Below are positions 48,918 through 60,095 of a stretch of DNA of 64,000 nt, piece after piece (position 1 is the stretch's first letter; every line of letters begins with the position of its first letter). The notes beneath the pieces are model-generated. The model had not been told where the DNA came from, did not search any database, and worked only from the letters and a program-made list of their open reading frames with translations. Position numbers and translations under genes: made by a program. The DNA lies in the NCBI GenBank assembly GCA_907163375.1, contig CAJQUW010004726.1:1-64000 (forward strand). Reading direction: 5' to 3'. This DNA is from Prostheceraeus crozeri. Lineage: Eukaryota; Platyhelminthes; Polycladida; Euryleptidae.

Positions 48918-49595
48918 ATGGAAGAAACAAAAGTGAATGAAACAAAAGTGGAAGAAACCGCAAGAATATATCCTTCGTTATCACAGTTAAAAATAAGTGA
49001 ATTGAATAAAGAAAAACACAAAGATAGCGTACGCTATATGAAAGATAAGGAATCTCAATTATTATTAAGATTAGAGCATTATAAAAAATTAAGAAAGAGA
49101 TGGACTAAAGTTAAGAATGTAACACAAGGAATTGGCATATTCTTAATAATACGTTTAGGTGCTTTAACAATTGTTATATCTTCAGGTGTTTTAGTAATTC
49201 CAGTAGTTGCTACAGCTTTAACAGGTACGGGTGTTTTTGCAACTTCACTTGTTACAATGTTAGATAAATCTTTAATAACTAAGAAACGAAAGTCATTAAA
49301 AACTAAGCATTTACATATTAAAGAAGTCTATGATAAACTACATTACTACTTTCAAAGAGTATGTGATGATAATGTTATTACGTTAGATGAGATTGAAAAA
49401 TTTGATCAAATAGCTAATGAAGCTAATAAAACGCCATTTCATTTAAAGTCCGAAAAAGTTGATGATAAGAATAGACAGGATGATAAAACTTTTAGTGATG
49501 GTAAAATTTCTAATGAAGAAAATGACAAAATTTTTTTAGAAGACCTAAAAACTTTAAGCGAAAATTTAAGCAAAACTTTATTAAACAAAACTTAA
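48918..49595 (+). CDS. two-helix membrane protein of the virus-like element
   Basis: Family of unknown function often found in metazoan Polintons. The N-terminus is charged and coiled (KESQLLLRLEHYKKLRKRW). Two adjacent hydrophobic helices follow (IGIFLIIRLGALTIVISSGV, then a Gly/Ala/Thr-rich stretch). The C-terminal helical part, with NVITLDEIEKFDQIANE, resembles the ISDEEFxxIxxE segment of the family. The start is placed at 48918, where the ATG sits in the TTTAAAAATG context shared by the element's genes. It is the first gene of the element and looks whole. Role in the virion or host membrane is unknown. Confidence 0.65.
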   Translation: MEETKVNETKVEETARIYPSLSQLKISELNKEKHKDSVRYMKDKESQLLLRLEHYKKLRKRWTKVKNVTQGIGIFLIIRLGALTIVISSGVLVIPVVATALTGTGVFATSLVTMLDKSLITKKRKSLKTKHLHIKEVYDKLHYYFQRVCDDNVITLDEIEKFDQIANEANKTPFHLKSEKVDDKNRQDDKTFSDGKISNEENDKIFLEDLKTLSENLSKTLLNKT

Positions 49596-49716
49596 AACGA
49601 GAAAACTTTAAACGAAAAGATGTCAGACAACAAAGCAATAAAAAAATAATTTGTTCAGTAAAATGTTTTTGCTGTATTCCAATGTCACCACAAAATTCAA
49701 ATATTATATTTTAAAA

Positions 49717-50529
49717 ATGGATAAAATTAGAGCTGATAATTTTAAAAGAATAAAACAATTAGAAGAGTTAATAAAACAAAGAAATATTATGAAAGAAAAT
49801 CATCTTCAACATAGAATGATAAAAGCTGGTATTCAATCTGATATGTTTGAAAAAATGCAGCAAATCGAGCAAGTAAAAACTGATTTTGAAAAAACTATGA
49901 AACCATTTAAAACTCTTGAAAAAGAACTTACAAATAATGATAAACAAATTGATATAACAGATCCAGAGCACAAAACTATATTAGATGACTATGGATTACT
50001 AGAATCAAACATTAATAAGAAATTACCAAAATCTGTGCAATTTGAACATTCTATTTCATTTATAGATGGAAAAACAATACCTTGATTTTATCTCGGTCAA
50101 AAAGAAATATTTCCACGACCTTTTCGAGGTTTAATTTTTTCACCAGATAAATCTCCTTTTAATTTAGATAGAAATTTTGTTGATCTTTTAAGAGGAGCAG
50201 ATTTAAAAAAATATGCTGTAGAAGATCTCATAAAATATAAAGCTATGTTAGATAGAGTTAAAGCAGTAAAATCTCTTAGACGTTATAAACAATTAGAAAA
50301 TTTATTATCAACGGGAGTTAAAGTAGGAAAAGGTTTTAAAACAGAAACAACTGTATTTTTACCAGATGATCCACAAGAATTACTAAATAGATTAAATATT
50401 TTAATATCTGCAATAAAAGAAAGACATAATTCTAGTTTCAATGAAATTCATGCTATATTGAAAAGACTGTTAGAAAAGAAGATTCTAAATGAAGAGGATT
50501 ATAAAAGTATAACGAACCGAATGTTCTAG
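49717..50529 (+). other. coiled-coil protein gene of the virus-like element (fossil)
   Basis: The region encodes charged helical sequence (IKQLEELIKQRNIMKENHLQ) and further on DDPQELLNRLNILISAIKER with a helical end. I do not recognise the family. Its position between the membrane protein and the penton-like gene suggests a structural or assembly role, by inference only. The start shows the TTTTAAAAATG context. The reading is not continuous over the whole span. The gene end lies within a 28-bp double-hairpin element. Confidence 0.5.
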
Positions 50530-50540
50530 GGCTTCGCCCG
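50513..50540 (+). repeat. double-hairpin element, type I (copy 1)
   Basis: 28 bp made of two short hairpins: AACC-GAA-TGTT (one mismatch) and GGGC-TTC-GCCC, joined by CTA. It overlaps the end of the coiled-coil gene, supplying its last codons and stop. The same 28 bp, in the same orientation relative to the gene strand, occurs at 54952, 56620 and 57641. Confidence 0.85.
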
Positions 50541-50655
50541 TAGCTGAAATATGTTGTTTCTAATTTTTATCTATGATTTTTATTTATGATTTTTATCTAT
50601 GATTTTTATCTACGATTTTTATCTATAATATTTATTTAAATTTTTTAGTTAAAAA
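50541..50655. repeat. short tandem repeat ATTTTTATCTATG
   Basis: Five to six units of about 16 bp (GATTTTTATCTATGATTTTT and variants) at 50564-50635 between two genes of the element, directly upstream of the penton-like gene. Confidence 0.7.
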
Positions 50656-51479
50656 ATGTCTTCGAGAGAATTATCATCAGTAGATTTCGACAAAATTAAT
50701 AATCATTTAGAAAATTTGACAGAGATTTTGGGTTCATCAAAATTTAGTACGACGTTAAAAATTATAACAACTACTTCATCACACACTTGTAATTTAGAAC
50801 CCATTCTACATTTGGAACAAAATAAAAATTATCAAATTGCATTGACTAGTTTCTCCACATTTACACTATTCAAAACGTTATCAAAGATGTGAATGATCAA
50901 TTTAGATATTCTACTGATGAAGGCAAAACGTGGAAAGTACTAACTTTTCTTCCTGGTTCTTACGAAGTAGAATCAATATAAAATGAAATTAAGAGACATT
51001 TAGGTATACCATTTAAAGATAAGAAACAATTACATTTCGCAGTTGAACCAGCAGTAAATAAATTTTCTCTTACTTTAGACGAAAATCATCAAGTTGATTT
51101 TAATCATGATAGATCATTGTCAAAACTATTGGGATTTAATAAACAAACCTATAGTCAAGGTTATCATTTAGGTGAGAAGAATCCTAAAATAACTGAAATA
51201 AATTCAATTGTTGTACATTGTGACATTATTGAAGGAGGATATATAAATGGTAAATTGTCAAATTTAATATTCAGTTTTCCAGCTTTTACTGTACCCATTG
51301 GTTATAGACTAAATGTAATTCCACAAACATTAATATATTTCCCTATTACAAGAAAAACTATTAACAACATTAACATTAGAATCACTGATGAAAAAGGACA
51401 AGAAATAAATTTTGGAGGTGAAGAGATTATGATAGATCTTTTGGTTCGGGAGGTAAAAACTCACGTTCGAGAGGTATAA
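50656..51479 (+). other. penton-like minor capsid protein gene (fossil)
   Basis: The sequence matches the minor capsid (single jelly-roll, penton-type) family of Polintons: TWKVLTFLPGSYEVESI, then HVVDF-type strands, LLGFNKQTY, INSIVVHCDIIEGGYINGKL, GYRLNVIPQTLIYFPITRKT, and NIRITDEKGQEINFGGEEI near the end. The INSIxVHCDIxEGxYxNG and DExGxxINFxGExI patterns are hallmarks of the family. It would form the five-fold vertices of the capsid. The copy is broken. It lies just before the packaging ATPase, as in related elements. Confidence 0.7.
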
Positions 51480-51592
51480 ACTCCCACGCGAAGCTAGAGA
51501 AGTTTAATTTTCTTCTTCTTCTTATTATTATTCTTATTCTTCTTCTTTAGAAACAAAAAATTAAAAAATTAAAAATAATTTTTTTATTAAAA

Positions 51593-52338
51593 ATGAGTGA
51601 ACTAACTCCATTAAATAAAAAAAACTCAAATTTAATCATCATCCAAATTTATCTAATAAAGTTTTGTCAGTTATTTGCGGAAGATCAGGTTGTGGTAAAA
51701 CGTATCTATTGTTTAAAATTTTAACGACTCCAAATTTTTTGGATTATAACAATCTTATAATTTATACAACAACAGCAGAACAACCCGTCTATCAATTTTT
51801 AAAATATGGATTTGAAAATAATCTTAAAAAAACAGCAATTGCTTCATTATTCAAAGAATATGAAAAATCTGAAGATGAAGAAGAAATAAGTTCGTGGTGT
51901 GAAGAAGCAGCAAAAAATAAACAGTTAGTTGAAACCAATAAAAATATGCATATAAAGACACAATTAATAGATGATAGTGGTAATATGCAAGATCCTAGTA
52001 AACTAGATAAAACAATGAAACATTGTGTAATTTTTGATGATTGTGTTAATGATAGAAATCAGTCAGTTCAGAGAATTTATTTCACAAGAGGTAGACATAA
52101 TAACTGTAGTGTTTTTTATTTAACACAAAGTATGTATTCATTAGACGGAAGTGTTATTAGAAAGAATGCAAATATATTTATACTATTTGAAATAAATGCA
52201 AGAAACTTAAGTGATTTGTTAAGAGATTTATGCGTAAGAAATAAAGATGAATTTAAACAATCGTGTAACAATGCTTGGTCAAAAGATTATGGATTTATCA
52301 CAATTAATATTGATAAAAAATTCATGATAGAGTTATAG
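51593..52338 (+). other. FtsK/HerA-type packaging ATPase gene (fossil)
   Basis: ATPase that would pump genome DNA into capsids, of the A32-like family common to Polintons, virophages and large DNA viruses. Visible motifs: Walker A GRSGCGKT near the start, LIIYTTTAEQPVYQFL, Walker B CVIFDDCVND, an arginine-rich YFTRGRHNN and the sensor-like VFYLTQSMY. The length of about 240 residues is normal for the family. The start context is TATTAAAAATG. The copy is slightly damaged near its beginning. It is followed by the polymerase gene in tail-to-tail orientation. Confidence 0.85.
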
Positions 52339-54951
52339 AAAATATTTTCGCGGAGTGATAAAAATATACAAATATAGTGTTATGATATTTTTTTTATTTT
52401 ATATATATATCAAATTTGTCTATCTTAGAAATTAGAAAATTAAAAAGGTTCAGTAGTTATTCCATCAGGTAAAATTTTTCTTTTATCATCAAATGGATCT
52501 AATGCTAATTTATGTTCTTCTTTTAAATACATTTTATGTTTCTTTGAATTAAGTCTATAATTACATGCTGTTTTTATTTCATTATTAAATAATGCATTTT
52601 TATAATCTTGAAATGTTATTTGATTATCCACTGATGCCTTTGAAATTCCTTTTAATGTTTTATGTGTTTTAATATTATTAGTTGTGTTATAACAGTAACA
52701 TTTAGATTTTAAAAATATAGCTTCTGTTATGAAATCTTCATTTCCTTCTAGTTCATCTTTTACTTTACATAATTCTGAAGGATGAATGATATCTTTTATT
52801 TTATTAATTTCTTCATCAAGTGAAGAATTATACGGTATTGTTAATTCTAAGAAAACAGAATCGGTGTCTGTACAGTGTAATTTATAGTTTTTGCCATAAG
52901 CAGGTGCTAAATAATCATATATAAATTTATACATAAATAGTTTAGCTAATTCTAATATAGTGAATCCAATAAAATTAAACTAATCATGTTTTACGCTGAT
53001 TCGACGTAAATGTACAGCACATAGTTCATTACTGAATCTAGTAGCTCTTTTATATGTAGGTTTCCTTGTTAAATTTTGAAACCTATCTTTATCATAAACT
53101 ATTTCAATATTTTGTCTATTACGCACATTTTCTAAAGTCTTACCATAAAATGCATTATTCATTAATTTGAAGAACACGTTTCCAAAATCATCTTTATTTC
53201 TTTTAGCTATTTTACGTTTTTCAATATTGAACTCTATATAATTTTTTAACCATTTAGATTTTTGATAAAATAGTTTTCGATGTATTTTGGTGAGAATCAT
53301 TCCATGTTCTAAATACCAATCTAGCATTCTTCCTTCAACAACATACTTTCCTTTATTACTTTGTGTTAACATAAGTTTTTTTGTTGGTCTGTATTTCTTA
53401 GGAATTATAGATTTTTGATAATCTGAAAAATCTTCTATATTGGGAATTTTGTTTTCGGGACAGAAAGGAAAATATTTTGTTTTATCTTTTATTTCATCAG
53501 GATATACTAAATCAACTTCATATATATAACCATGATTATAATTTCCATCATATGTTTTTTGATAATCAAGAATATTACACCATGACATTTCACCTGTTGG
53601 TAATTCTTGTATCATGTAAGAAGAATATAAGCTATTAAAATCATAATATAACAAATAGTTTTCTCTCATGATTTCATCAACTACTGCTTGACTCTCTTCA
53701 TTTGATATAAGTCCTTCTATATTTTGATTAAACAATTTTATAAACTGATCGCTTTCTTCTGGAGATAAAGGTTTCATTTTTCCATAATCATCAGGATTTA
53801 CTTTTTTATTGTAACACTGTACATAACGATTACCTAAAACTGATGAAACTCCACCTCTAATTCCAGATTCAAAAAATAATAATTTATCATATATATTTTC
53901 TTTATAATGTTTAAGTTTAACACCAGTATGTTTTAATCCTGCTAACCATGTTAAACCTGGTGTAGAATAACAATAACATGGATCTATTCCGTAATATTCT
54001 AAACACATGTCACGAAAGTTTTCAAAAAGATCAGCAAGGATTAACACATCTATCTGAAGATATTTCATTGTATAATCATACATTGTTTTACAATTTAACT
54101 CTCTCCAATTTTTTTCAGCTTCTGCATAATCTTCTTCAGATATGTTTTAATGTTGATTTAAATTTATTTATTGGAGGAAGTTGTTTTTCTTCCATAATTT
54201 TATTCACAGAATTAAAATCTCCAGTTATGTACTCATACGGAAATATTCCTTTCAAAGGTTTTAAATTATATTTATTTAATATTTCACATTGTTCAGGTTT
54301 CAAAGTTTTTCCCATGAACTTTAATGAATAAGGATCAAAAAATCTAAATGTATCTAATATTCTAATACAACCAAATTGCATTGAAAAATATTTTTCTTCT
54401 GTTTTACATAGTACGTTTGTTCTTAGTTGTTGTAATTTTTCAGATGAGAATAGATCTTTATTATTAAATGGAAATCATATTTAGAACCATTGTTGAAATA
54501 AAAAGGAACAAAGTTATATTTAAATTTATTAGCATTAAGATTACAAGAATTATGTGCTGCACCTCTATATAATCCATTTAGATGATCATGATCTTTTACT
54601 TTGTCAAGATATCTACCTCTGCCATTTTTATAATTTTTTGTAAATTCTTTTCCACAGTACACAGTAATAACAATTTTGTTTCATTAATAAAATTTAATTT
54701 TTCTTTTTCTGTTAATGGAAGCATTGGTATATTTGTTTCAAGCAATTGTGAAAAATAATTTTGTAATTCTTCTACTTTCTTTGTAAACATTTCTGAACTA
54801 TCTTCACCATAGTATTGAAAATATTCTGATTTAAATAATTCAGGATAATTTGAATGAATGTACATTCCCCAACATAATGGTTTTTGTTCAAATAAATATT
54901 TTTCTTTACTTTGTTCAGAATTATCATTTTCAGAATTATCATTTTCAGAAT

Positions 54952-54979
54952 CGGGCGAAGCCCTAGAACCTTCGGTTTG
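54952..54979 (-). repeat. double-hairpin element, type I (copy 2)
   Basis: GGGC-GAA-GCCC, TAG, AACC-TTC-GGTT on the plus strand, both stems perfect. It sits within the polymerase region beside repeated TCAGAATTATCATTT words. On the gene strand the orientation equals that of the other three copies. Confidence 0.9.
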
Positions 54980-56619
54980 ATTTGTGTGATATTAACATTA
55001 TATGCTTCAAAATCACAATAAATAGTAAAGGGTACTTTATTTTTCAAATAATGTCTATTATATATTAAATAATCATCTTTAGGAAAAGAATTTTCAACTG
55101 CTTCATTTTGTTGACAATTCTCCAAATATCTATTCATTTCTTCTTTAGTTCTAAAGCTCGTCATACATTGGAGACAAGGAAAATTTGTATTATCTAAAGT
55201 TTTTGTAAATATAGAAACATCTTTACACAATATAAAATGACCCTGATAATATAATATATTCGCTTGTGCTGGTTGTTTTGTCTGTTCTAATTTTTCAAAT
55301 TTATCTTTATATATTTCATGTGTTTCATCAATTTCTTTTGTAAGATTAAATGTATTTCGATGAAAATTTTGATTTAATATTTTTAGCTGCTGTTTATATT
55401 CCTTATCATATTGTTCTTCATATTGATGTCGACATTTTTTTAAACATTCATTTATTTTTTGATTGATTTCATTTTCTTCATTATTTAATTCTTTATTGTC
55501 TTCATTATTGTCTTCATTTAATTTTTGAATAGTTTCTATCTTATTTTGATATTTATGGCCATATTCTTCTACTAATATTTTTGTTTGTTGCTGATAATCT
55601 GTTTTACATTTTTGTAAACTTTCATTTGAATTTTGTAATTTTTGTTGATATTCTAAAGATAAAGATAAATAATCGGTATCATAATCATAATTATGATTAT
55701 GTCCTTTATAATTATTATGATTAATCATTATTGGTGATAGTGTTTTAACAATTTCAAATTTTTCAGTACATATTATATTTCCTTGGTAAAAAATATTATG
55801 ATGCATGTAATTTCCTCTTTTATTGTATACTATTTCTGATTGACATAAATTTTTATTATTCAAATAAAATTTTTTTGAATCTGAGTAAAGTGGAGTAATT
55901 TTACCAATAGAAACATAATTCACATTTAATTCAAAAACATTTATTTCTATTAAATTTTTATTCTTTTTATGAAACTTTATTAACCTATTATAATCATATG
56001 GAAATTCATCTAAACCATCCGAAAGATCAAATTCCTTTATATATTCTTCTTTATTATAATGACTTATTCTCTCTTTGTGATATTCTGCACGATGTAAATG
56101 TGGTATAATACTCCACAAAAAACAATAATCATATTCATTTTTTATGTTAATTATTTGTGGTGAACTGAAAGGTAAAGGAACATAACTACCACCAAGTATT
56201 ATTTTTATATTTATCAATTACTATTTTCTTAGATAGTATTTTAACAAATCTCCAACCAGATTCACGTAACTGGGCTTCAATTATACAATTTTCTAATTTA
56301 AGTATCATCGATTCAAATATGGGTTGTATATCATTTACATTATGAATTTCTTGTGAATTTGTAAAATGTCCTTGTATTATTTCTTCAGGAATTCCATCAG
56401 GTCCATTTTTTGTATAAAGTACTTCTACATTCATATAACAATTGAAAGATTTCTTAAATATATTATAAAAGTTGGATAGAATATCAGAAAAAGTTTTATC
56501 GGTTTCATTATGTTCAACCGATTCATTAAATAAATATTTTATATCTGTTACGGCTTCATCAAATTCATCTATTTCGTTAAATTCATCAGTATCGCTAAAT
56601 AAATATCTTCCATCTGGTA

Positions 56620-56647
56620 CGGGCCAAGCCCTAGAACCTTCGGTTTG
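56620..56647 (-). repeat. double-hairpin element, type I (copy 3)
   Basis: GGGC-CAA-GCCC, TAG, AACC-TTC-GGTT, both stems perfect. It lies inside the N-terminal part of the polymerase gene, where the gene strand reads QTEGSRAWPVPDG through it without a stop. A TA dinucleotide lies directly outside each end. Confidence 0.9.
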
Positions 56648-57026
56648 TATGGTCTCATCTTCACTATTAAAAACTTTTTTATATTCCGAATGTGAATAAT
56701 CATCAAAAATTTTTTTAACTTTTATATCAGTAGGCAATGTTTCTAGATAGTTTATATAATTATTTAATTTTAATATATTTCCTTCATCAACTCGATCTAC
56801 ATTTTGTAAATGCAATTTACTATTTAAATGAGATTGATAACTTCTTTTTGTTTGCAACTTTTTTTACATAAGTTACAATAATACTTGGTATTTTCCATTT
56901 TTTTTATTTTTTAAAGAAAAAATTTGTGTTTTAATTTTAGATATAAACATTCTAATATCATATATTATTATACATTTCACGCTCTTAAGTTATTTTATTT
57001 TCTTTATCATATTAAGTTTTATCAGA

Positions 57027-58391
57027 TTAAGTTTTATCATATAACGTTTTATCAAAAGATAATTTAAATTTATTTTCACTAACTATTGATTCTTCATCAT
57101 CATCATCAATTGATTCTTCATCATCATCATAAATTAATTCTTCAACATCATAAATTACATTTTTTGGTATAGGATGCCATTCCCTGATAGGATACCATTC
57201 TCTGATGGGAATATCTAATTCTAAATTATATTTATTATTTGATAATAATATAATAGAGAAAAATATTGGTCTTTGATCTCTTTTGGAAAATTTAATAACA
57301 CCACCATAATCTGAATCACTTTTAGTTTTTATTAAAGATGATAAAATTTTAAATTGATTAGATGTAAATCCTAATTTAAATTTTGTAGACCCGACACACT
57401 GTTGTCTAACAGTATCTTCAACTATACCATCATTATTATTTTCAATTGTAAGAAAATGAAATTTAGATAAATTTTGATTATATGTAGTATTAATATCATG
57501 TACATCAGTATGAGATATAAATTTTTCTTCACTTAAATTTTTATAATTACTAATATTTTTATAATCTTTTTTACCATTTACACCTTTTTCAGATGTTTCG
57601 GAATCATCATTATTATTATTATCATAAGATTCTTTAAGATCGGGCAAAGCCCTAGAACCTTCGGTTCGTTTATTATGATTATGATTTTGGTCATTGTTAA
57701 TAGTATAAGGTGTTGTCCACATATAAATTTTTTCCTGTTGAGCTAAACCATTTATATAAGATTTTAACAAATTAATATTTAAGTTTGAATATAATCCTAT
57801 ATAAGTATCATCATCATATCTTTGGGGCATTTCTAATGTTTCTTGTTTATAAATTGTGTCTCTATAATATACTTGACATAATAATTCTTCATTATGTTTT
57901 TTACTCTCTATATGAATATTATATTGATTTTGTTCATCAACAAATAATCTTATTTTTTCTTTGGAAAAAGATTTTAATTTTTTAACTAATTCTTTAATAT
58001 TGATATAATTAATAATTTTAGTTTCTAACCAATCAGTTTTACTAATTGGTAACACTGCTCTAATAAAACCATAAACATTATTATGACCTATTATAACCAT
58101 ATTTTCTTTATTTAATTCAACATAAGCTACATCATTATATTTACTTACAATCTCCATAAATTTAATAAATGGATCACCTGGAAAAATACAATAATTAGTT
58201 TCTATAGAAGGTAAACCTTTAGTCTGTTCTCTAAATATTTCAGCTTGTAATTCAAACAAAAGATTTACATCTATACATGGATTATTATTATTATTATCAA
58301 AACATTTATTTTCAAATCCCGTTGATCTCGTCGAATAAGAAGAACAGGATGATGCGGACGAATATAATTTTTTTGAATTTGCTTTATCCAT
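57027..58391 (-). CDS. possible sliding-clamp-like protein of the virus-like element
   Basis: A 454-residue unbroken frame directly upstream of the polymerase on the same strand. I do not recognise it with certainty. The first half contains PFIKFMEIVSKYNDVAYVEL and then NYINIKELVKKLKSFSKEKI, followed by RLFVDEQNQYNIHIES. The later part has TKFKLGFTSNQFKILSSL, then GGVIKFSKRDQRPIFFSI. The alternation of an amphipathic helix, a beta-hairpin and a strand-turn-strand, twice over, and the acidic end (DDDEESIDDDDEES) recall PCNA-type clamps. Position next to the polymerase supports a replication role, but protein-primed polymerases usually work without a clamp. An Asn/Asp-rich middle separates the two halves and carries a double-hairpin insert (57641). 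The start has the AATAAAAAAAATG context. Confidence 0.4.
   Translation of the reverse strand: MDKANSKKLYSSASSCSSYSTRSTGFENKCFDNNNNNPCIDVNLLFELQAEIFREQTKGLPSIETNYCIFPGDPFIKFMEIVSKYNDVAYVELNKENMVIIGHNNVYGFIRAVLPISKTDWLETKIINYINIKELVKKLKSFSKEKIRLFVDEQNQYNIHIESKKHNEELLCQVYYRDTIYKQETLEMPQRYDDDTYIGLYSNLNINLLKSYINGLAQQEKIYMWTTPYTINNDQNHNHNKRTEGSRALPDLKESYDNNNNDDSETSEKGVNGKKDYKNISNYKNLSEEKFISHTDVHDINTTYNQNLSKFHFLTIENNNDGIVEDTVRQQCVGSTKFKLGFTSNQFKILSSLIKTKSDSDYGGVIKFSKRDQRPIFFSIILLSNNKYNLELDIPIREWYPIREWHPIPKNVIYDVEELIYDDDEESIDDDDEESIVSENKFKLSFDKTLYDKT
57641..57668 (-). repeat. double-hairpin element, type I (copy 4)
   Basis: GGGC-AAA-GCCC, TAG, AACC-TTC-GGTT, both stems perfect. The gene strand reads RTEGSRALPDL through it in the open frame of the clamp-like protein, inside a low-complexity Asn/Asp/His linker. 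It differs from copy 3 at only two or three positions. Confidence 0.9.
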
Positions 58392-58490
58392 TTTTTTTAT
58401 TGGAAAAAATTTTATTTTTTTATTTTTATTAGAAAAAATTCTATTTTTTTATTTTTATTAGAAAAAAATTACTTTTTTATTGTTTTAAAA

Positions 58491-59378
58491 ATGATGTTAC
58501 CAAATGTTGGTGGAGGTGCATATATCCCGAATAATCGTGAATTAGAAATAGAGATAGAAAATTATATCATGAAAACTGGAGACGTTTTATCTGGTCCATT
58601 GCATCTTTCTATTCTTCCGCAACAAAATACAGAGTTAACAAATAAACAATATGTTGATACACAAATCAATGACTTAAAAGAAAAATATATAAACGATGTT
58701 TTGGTTCCACTGATGAATGAATTAAAGTTGCTTAAACTTAATGACAAATCATTAAACGAAAAATTATTAAAACTTGATAAAAAGGATAGAGAGCTAGAAG
58801 CAGATATAGCAAAACTTTTTAAAAAGATTTCTGAACAATCACAAATTTTAATATTACTTTCTATAAAGTTAAAATCTGCAGTCATTAAAAATAAACATCA
58901 GATACAACTATTGAAAGAACAATTAGAAGATGAAATAGAAAAACTACCTGAAAGAATTAAAAAAAATTTAAAGCAGTTACAAACTACATTCCAAAAAAGT
59001 GTTGATGAATTAAGTTCTTAAATTACTCAACAAATGAAAAAGATGAATAGAATAATAAATGAAGTAAACTCACTTAATCAAAAAGTTGATAAAATGAAAA
59101 CTCTTAAAATCAATTTAGAAAATGAATTAAAGAAAAATTTACAAGAAAACTCTAAAGAAAATAAAGAACAGTTAGATTCTGTTAAAAGACAATTAGATGC
59201 TTCTAAAATTAAGTTAAATGCTCTTAAAGCGGCGTTGAAGATGAATCAGGAGAAAATGCAAGTTAATAGAAAAGAAATTAAAGTACATCACACGCTACTT
59301 GACGCAATAGATAAAGTGCAACAGACAATTAATAAAGTTATCTCGAAGTTGTTGGACATTCACAAACGTAAATCTTGA
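58491..59378 (+). other. fibre-like coiled-coil protein gene (fossil)
   Basis: Begins MMLPNVGGGAYIPNNRELEI, then MKTGDVLSGPLHLSILPQQN, TELTNKQYVDTQINDL. The pattern M.GD.L.G.L.L...P....ELTNKQYVD is the motif found at the head of phage tail-fibre and collar proteins (DATNKxYVD type), placed before a long coiled coil. The rest is heptad-like Leu/Ile/Lys/Glu sequence through both parts of the region. A fibre that binds host cells is a reasonable inference. The start context is GTTTTAAAAATG. Not continuous over the span. The end abuts a composite of hairpin elements. Confidence 0.5.
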
Positions 59379-59440
59379 TCGGAGCGAAGCTCCTCGAGGC
59401 TTTAGCCGATCGGACCAAAGGTCCTCAGGTTACTTAACCA
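59378..59440 (+). repeat. hairpin element composite, types II and III
   Basis: Type II (59378-59410, 33 bp): outer stem ATCGG/CCGAT enclosing GGAGC-GAA-GCTCC and GGCT-TT-AGCC around CTCGAG. Type III (59412-59429) is GGACC-AAA-GGTCC, then TCAGG, and runs into GGTTA-CT-TAACC (59428-59439). It starts on the last base of the fibre-like gene's stop codon. Type II recurs inverted at 61420-61452 with one difference; type III recurs inverted at 62131-62148 with one difference. Confidence 0.9.
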
Positions 59441-59500
59441 ATCATAAACGTAAATATTAACGTAAATATTTTTCCCAAAAGTCAAATTCATTCCTAAAAA

Positions 59501-60000
59501 ATGCCTATAATTTATAAACACAATCTTAAAAATTTGACTTCAAATCAAAGAATTGCTCATGAACCACGTATGAATCCTGTTTATCATTATGATAATAGAG
59601 AAATAGTTCACACGGAAGGAGCTGGCATCTTTTCTGGTATTGGAAGTATCGTTATCTTAATTAAAAATAATAAAGATTTGATTACATCTGCTGCAAAAGA
59701 GCAGCTGCTATAGGTAGTACAGCTAGTGTAATATCAAATGCTGTTAAGTCTCAAAACGAATTAAAACAACTAGAAGCTATTCGTAAACTTAGGAATGATT
59801 CTGAAGAGCTAAAAAATTTAAAAAAACTTTCAGAGGAAACAAAAAACAAAATTGCTAACATAGCTGTGGGGGAAACCTTGAGGAGCGGAGCTCCGTCTGA
59901 TAGTAAACATAAGAAGAAATCAGGCGTAGCCATAAAACGTTCAATTGAAGAAATAAGAGGTAATGGTGTTATCAGCGGAGCTGGTCTAGCAAAATTCTAA
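59501..60000 (+). other. small capsid-associated protein gene (fossil)
   Basis: Starts MPIIYKHNLKNLTSNQRIAH, has a Gly-rich hydrophobic patch (GAGIFSGIGS), then helical Lys/Glu sequence and a Gly-rich end (GNGVISGAGLAKF). Similar small basic proteins with glycine-rich hydrophobic segments lie beside capsid genes in related elements and may play a pVI-like, membrane-active or cement role, but no firm family is recognised. A CGGAG/CTCCG hairpin lies in it at 59886-59895. The copy is broken. Confidence 0.4.
59880..59897. repeat. hairpin element in coding sequence
   Basis: The perfect palindrome CGGAGCTCCG at 59886-59895, preceded by GAGGAG, resembles the GGAGC/GCTCC arm of type II. The frame across it reads GETLRSGAPSDS, a GC-rich island in otherwise Lys/Asn/Ile-rich AT-biased coding sequence. 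Confidence 0.6.
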
Positions 60001-60095
60001 AATTATATTTTAGTAAAATTATTTTAGCAAAATTTTTTTAGTAAATTTTTTCTGTGTGTGAGAAAAAACAAAAAGTCAAATTATTTTTTATAAAA

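Larger units (their letters stand above)
52440..56902 (-). other. protein-primed DNA polymerase B gene (fossil)
   Basis: Replicative polymerase of the element, minus strand. In order: a C2H2-like zinc finger at the N-terminus (YYCNLCKKSC and HLNSKLHLQN), a long coiled Gln/Glu/Asn-rich spacer, exonuclease motif CDFEAYN, a zinc-binding insert with HDHLNGLYRGAAHNSCN, exonuclease motif 2 (FNNGSKYDFHLI), the TPR1-like region (YLQIDVLILADLFENF), palm motif A (DFNSLYSSYM), motif B (KLMNNAFYGKTLENVRN) and motif C (TDTDSVFLEL). TPR inserts mark protein-primed enzymes such as those of adenoviruses and Polintons. It is the most damaged gene of the element, with several interruptions. Two 28-bp double-hairpin elements sit inside it (54952 and 56620). 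Confidence 0.85.

Noticed and set aside
49768-49971. Minus-strand Phe/Lys-rich frame in the coiled-coil gene
   Set aside because: Antisense shadow of AT-rich coding sequence on the plus strand.
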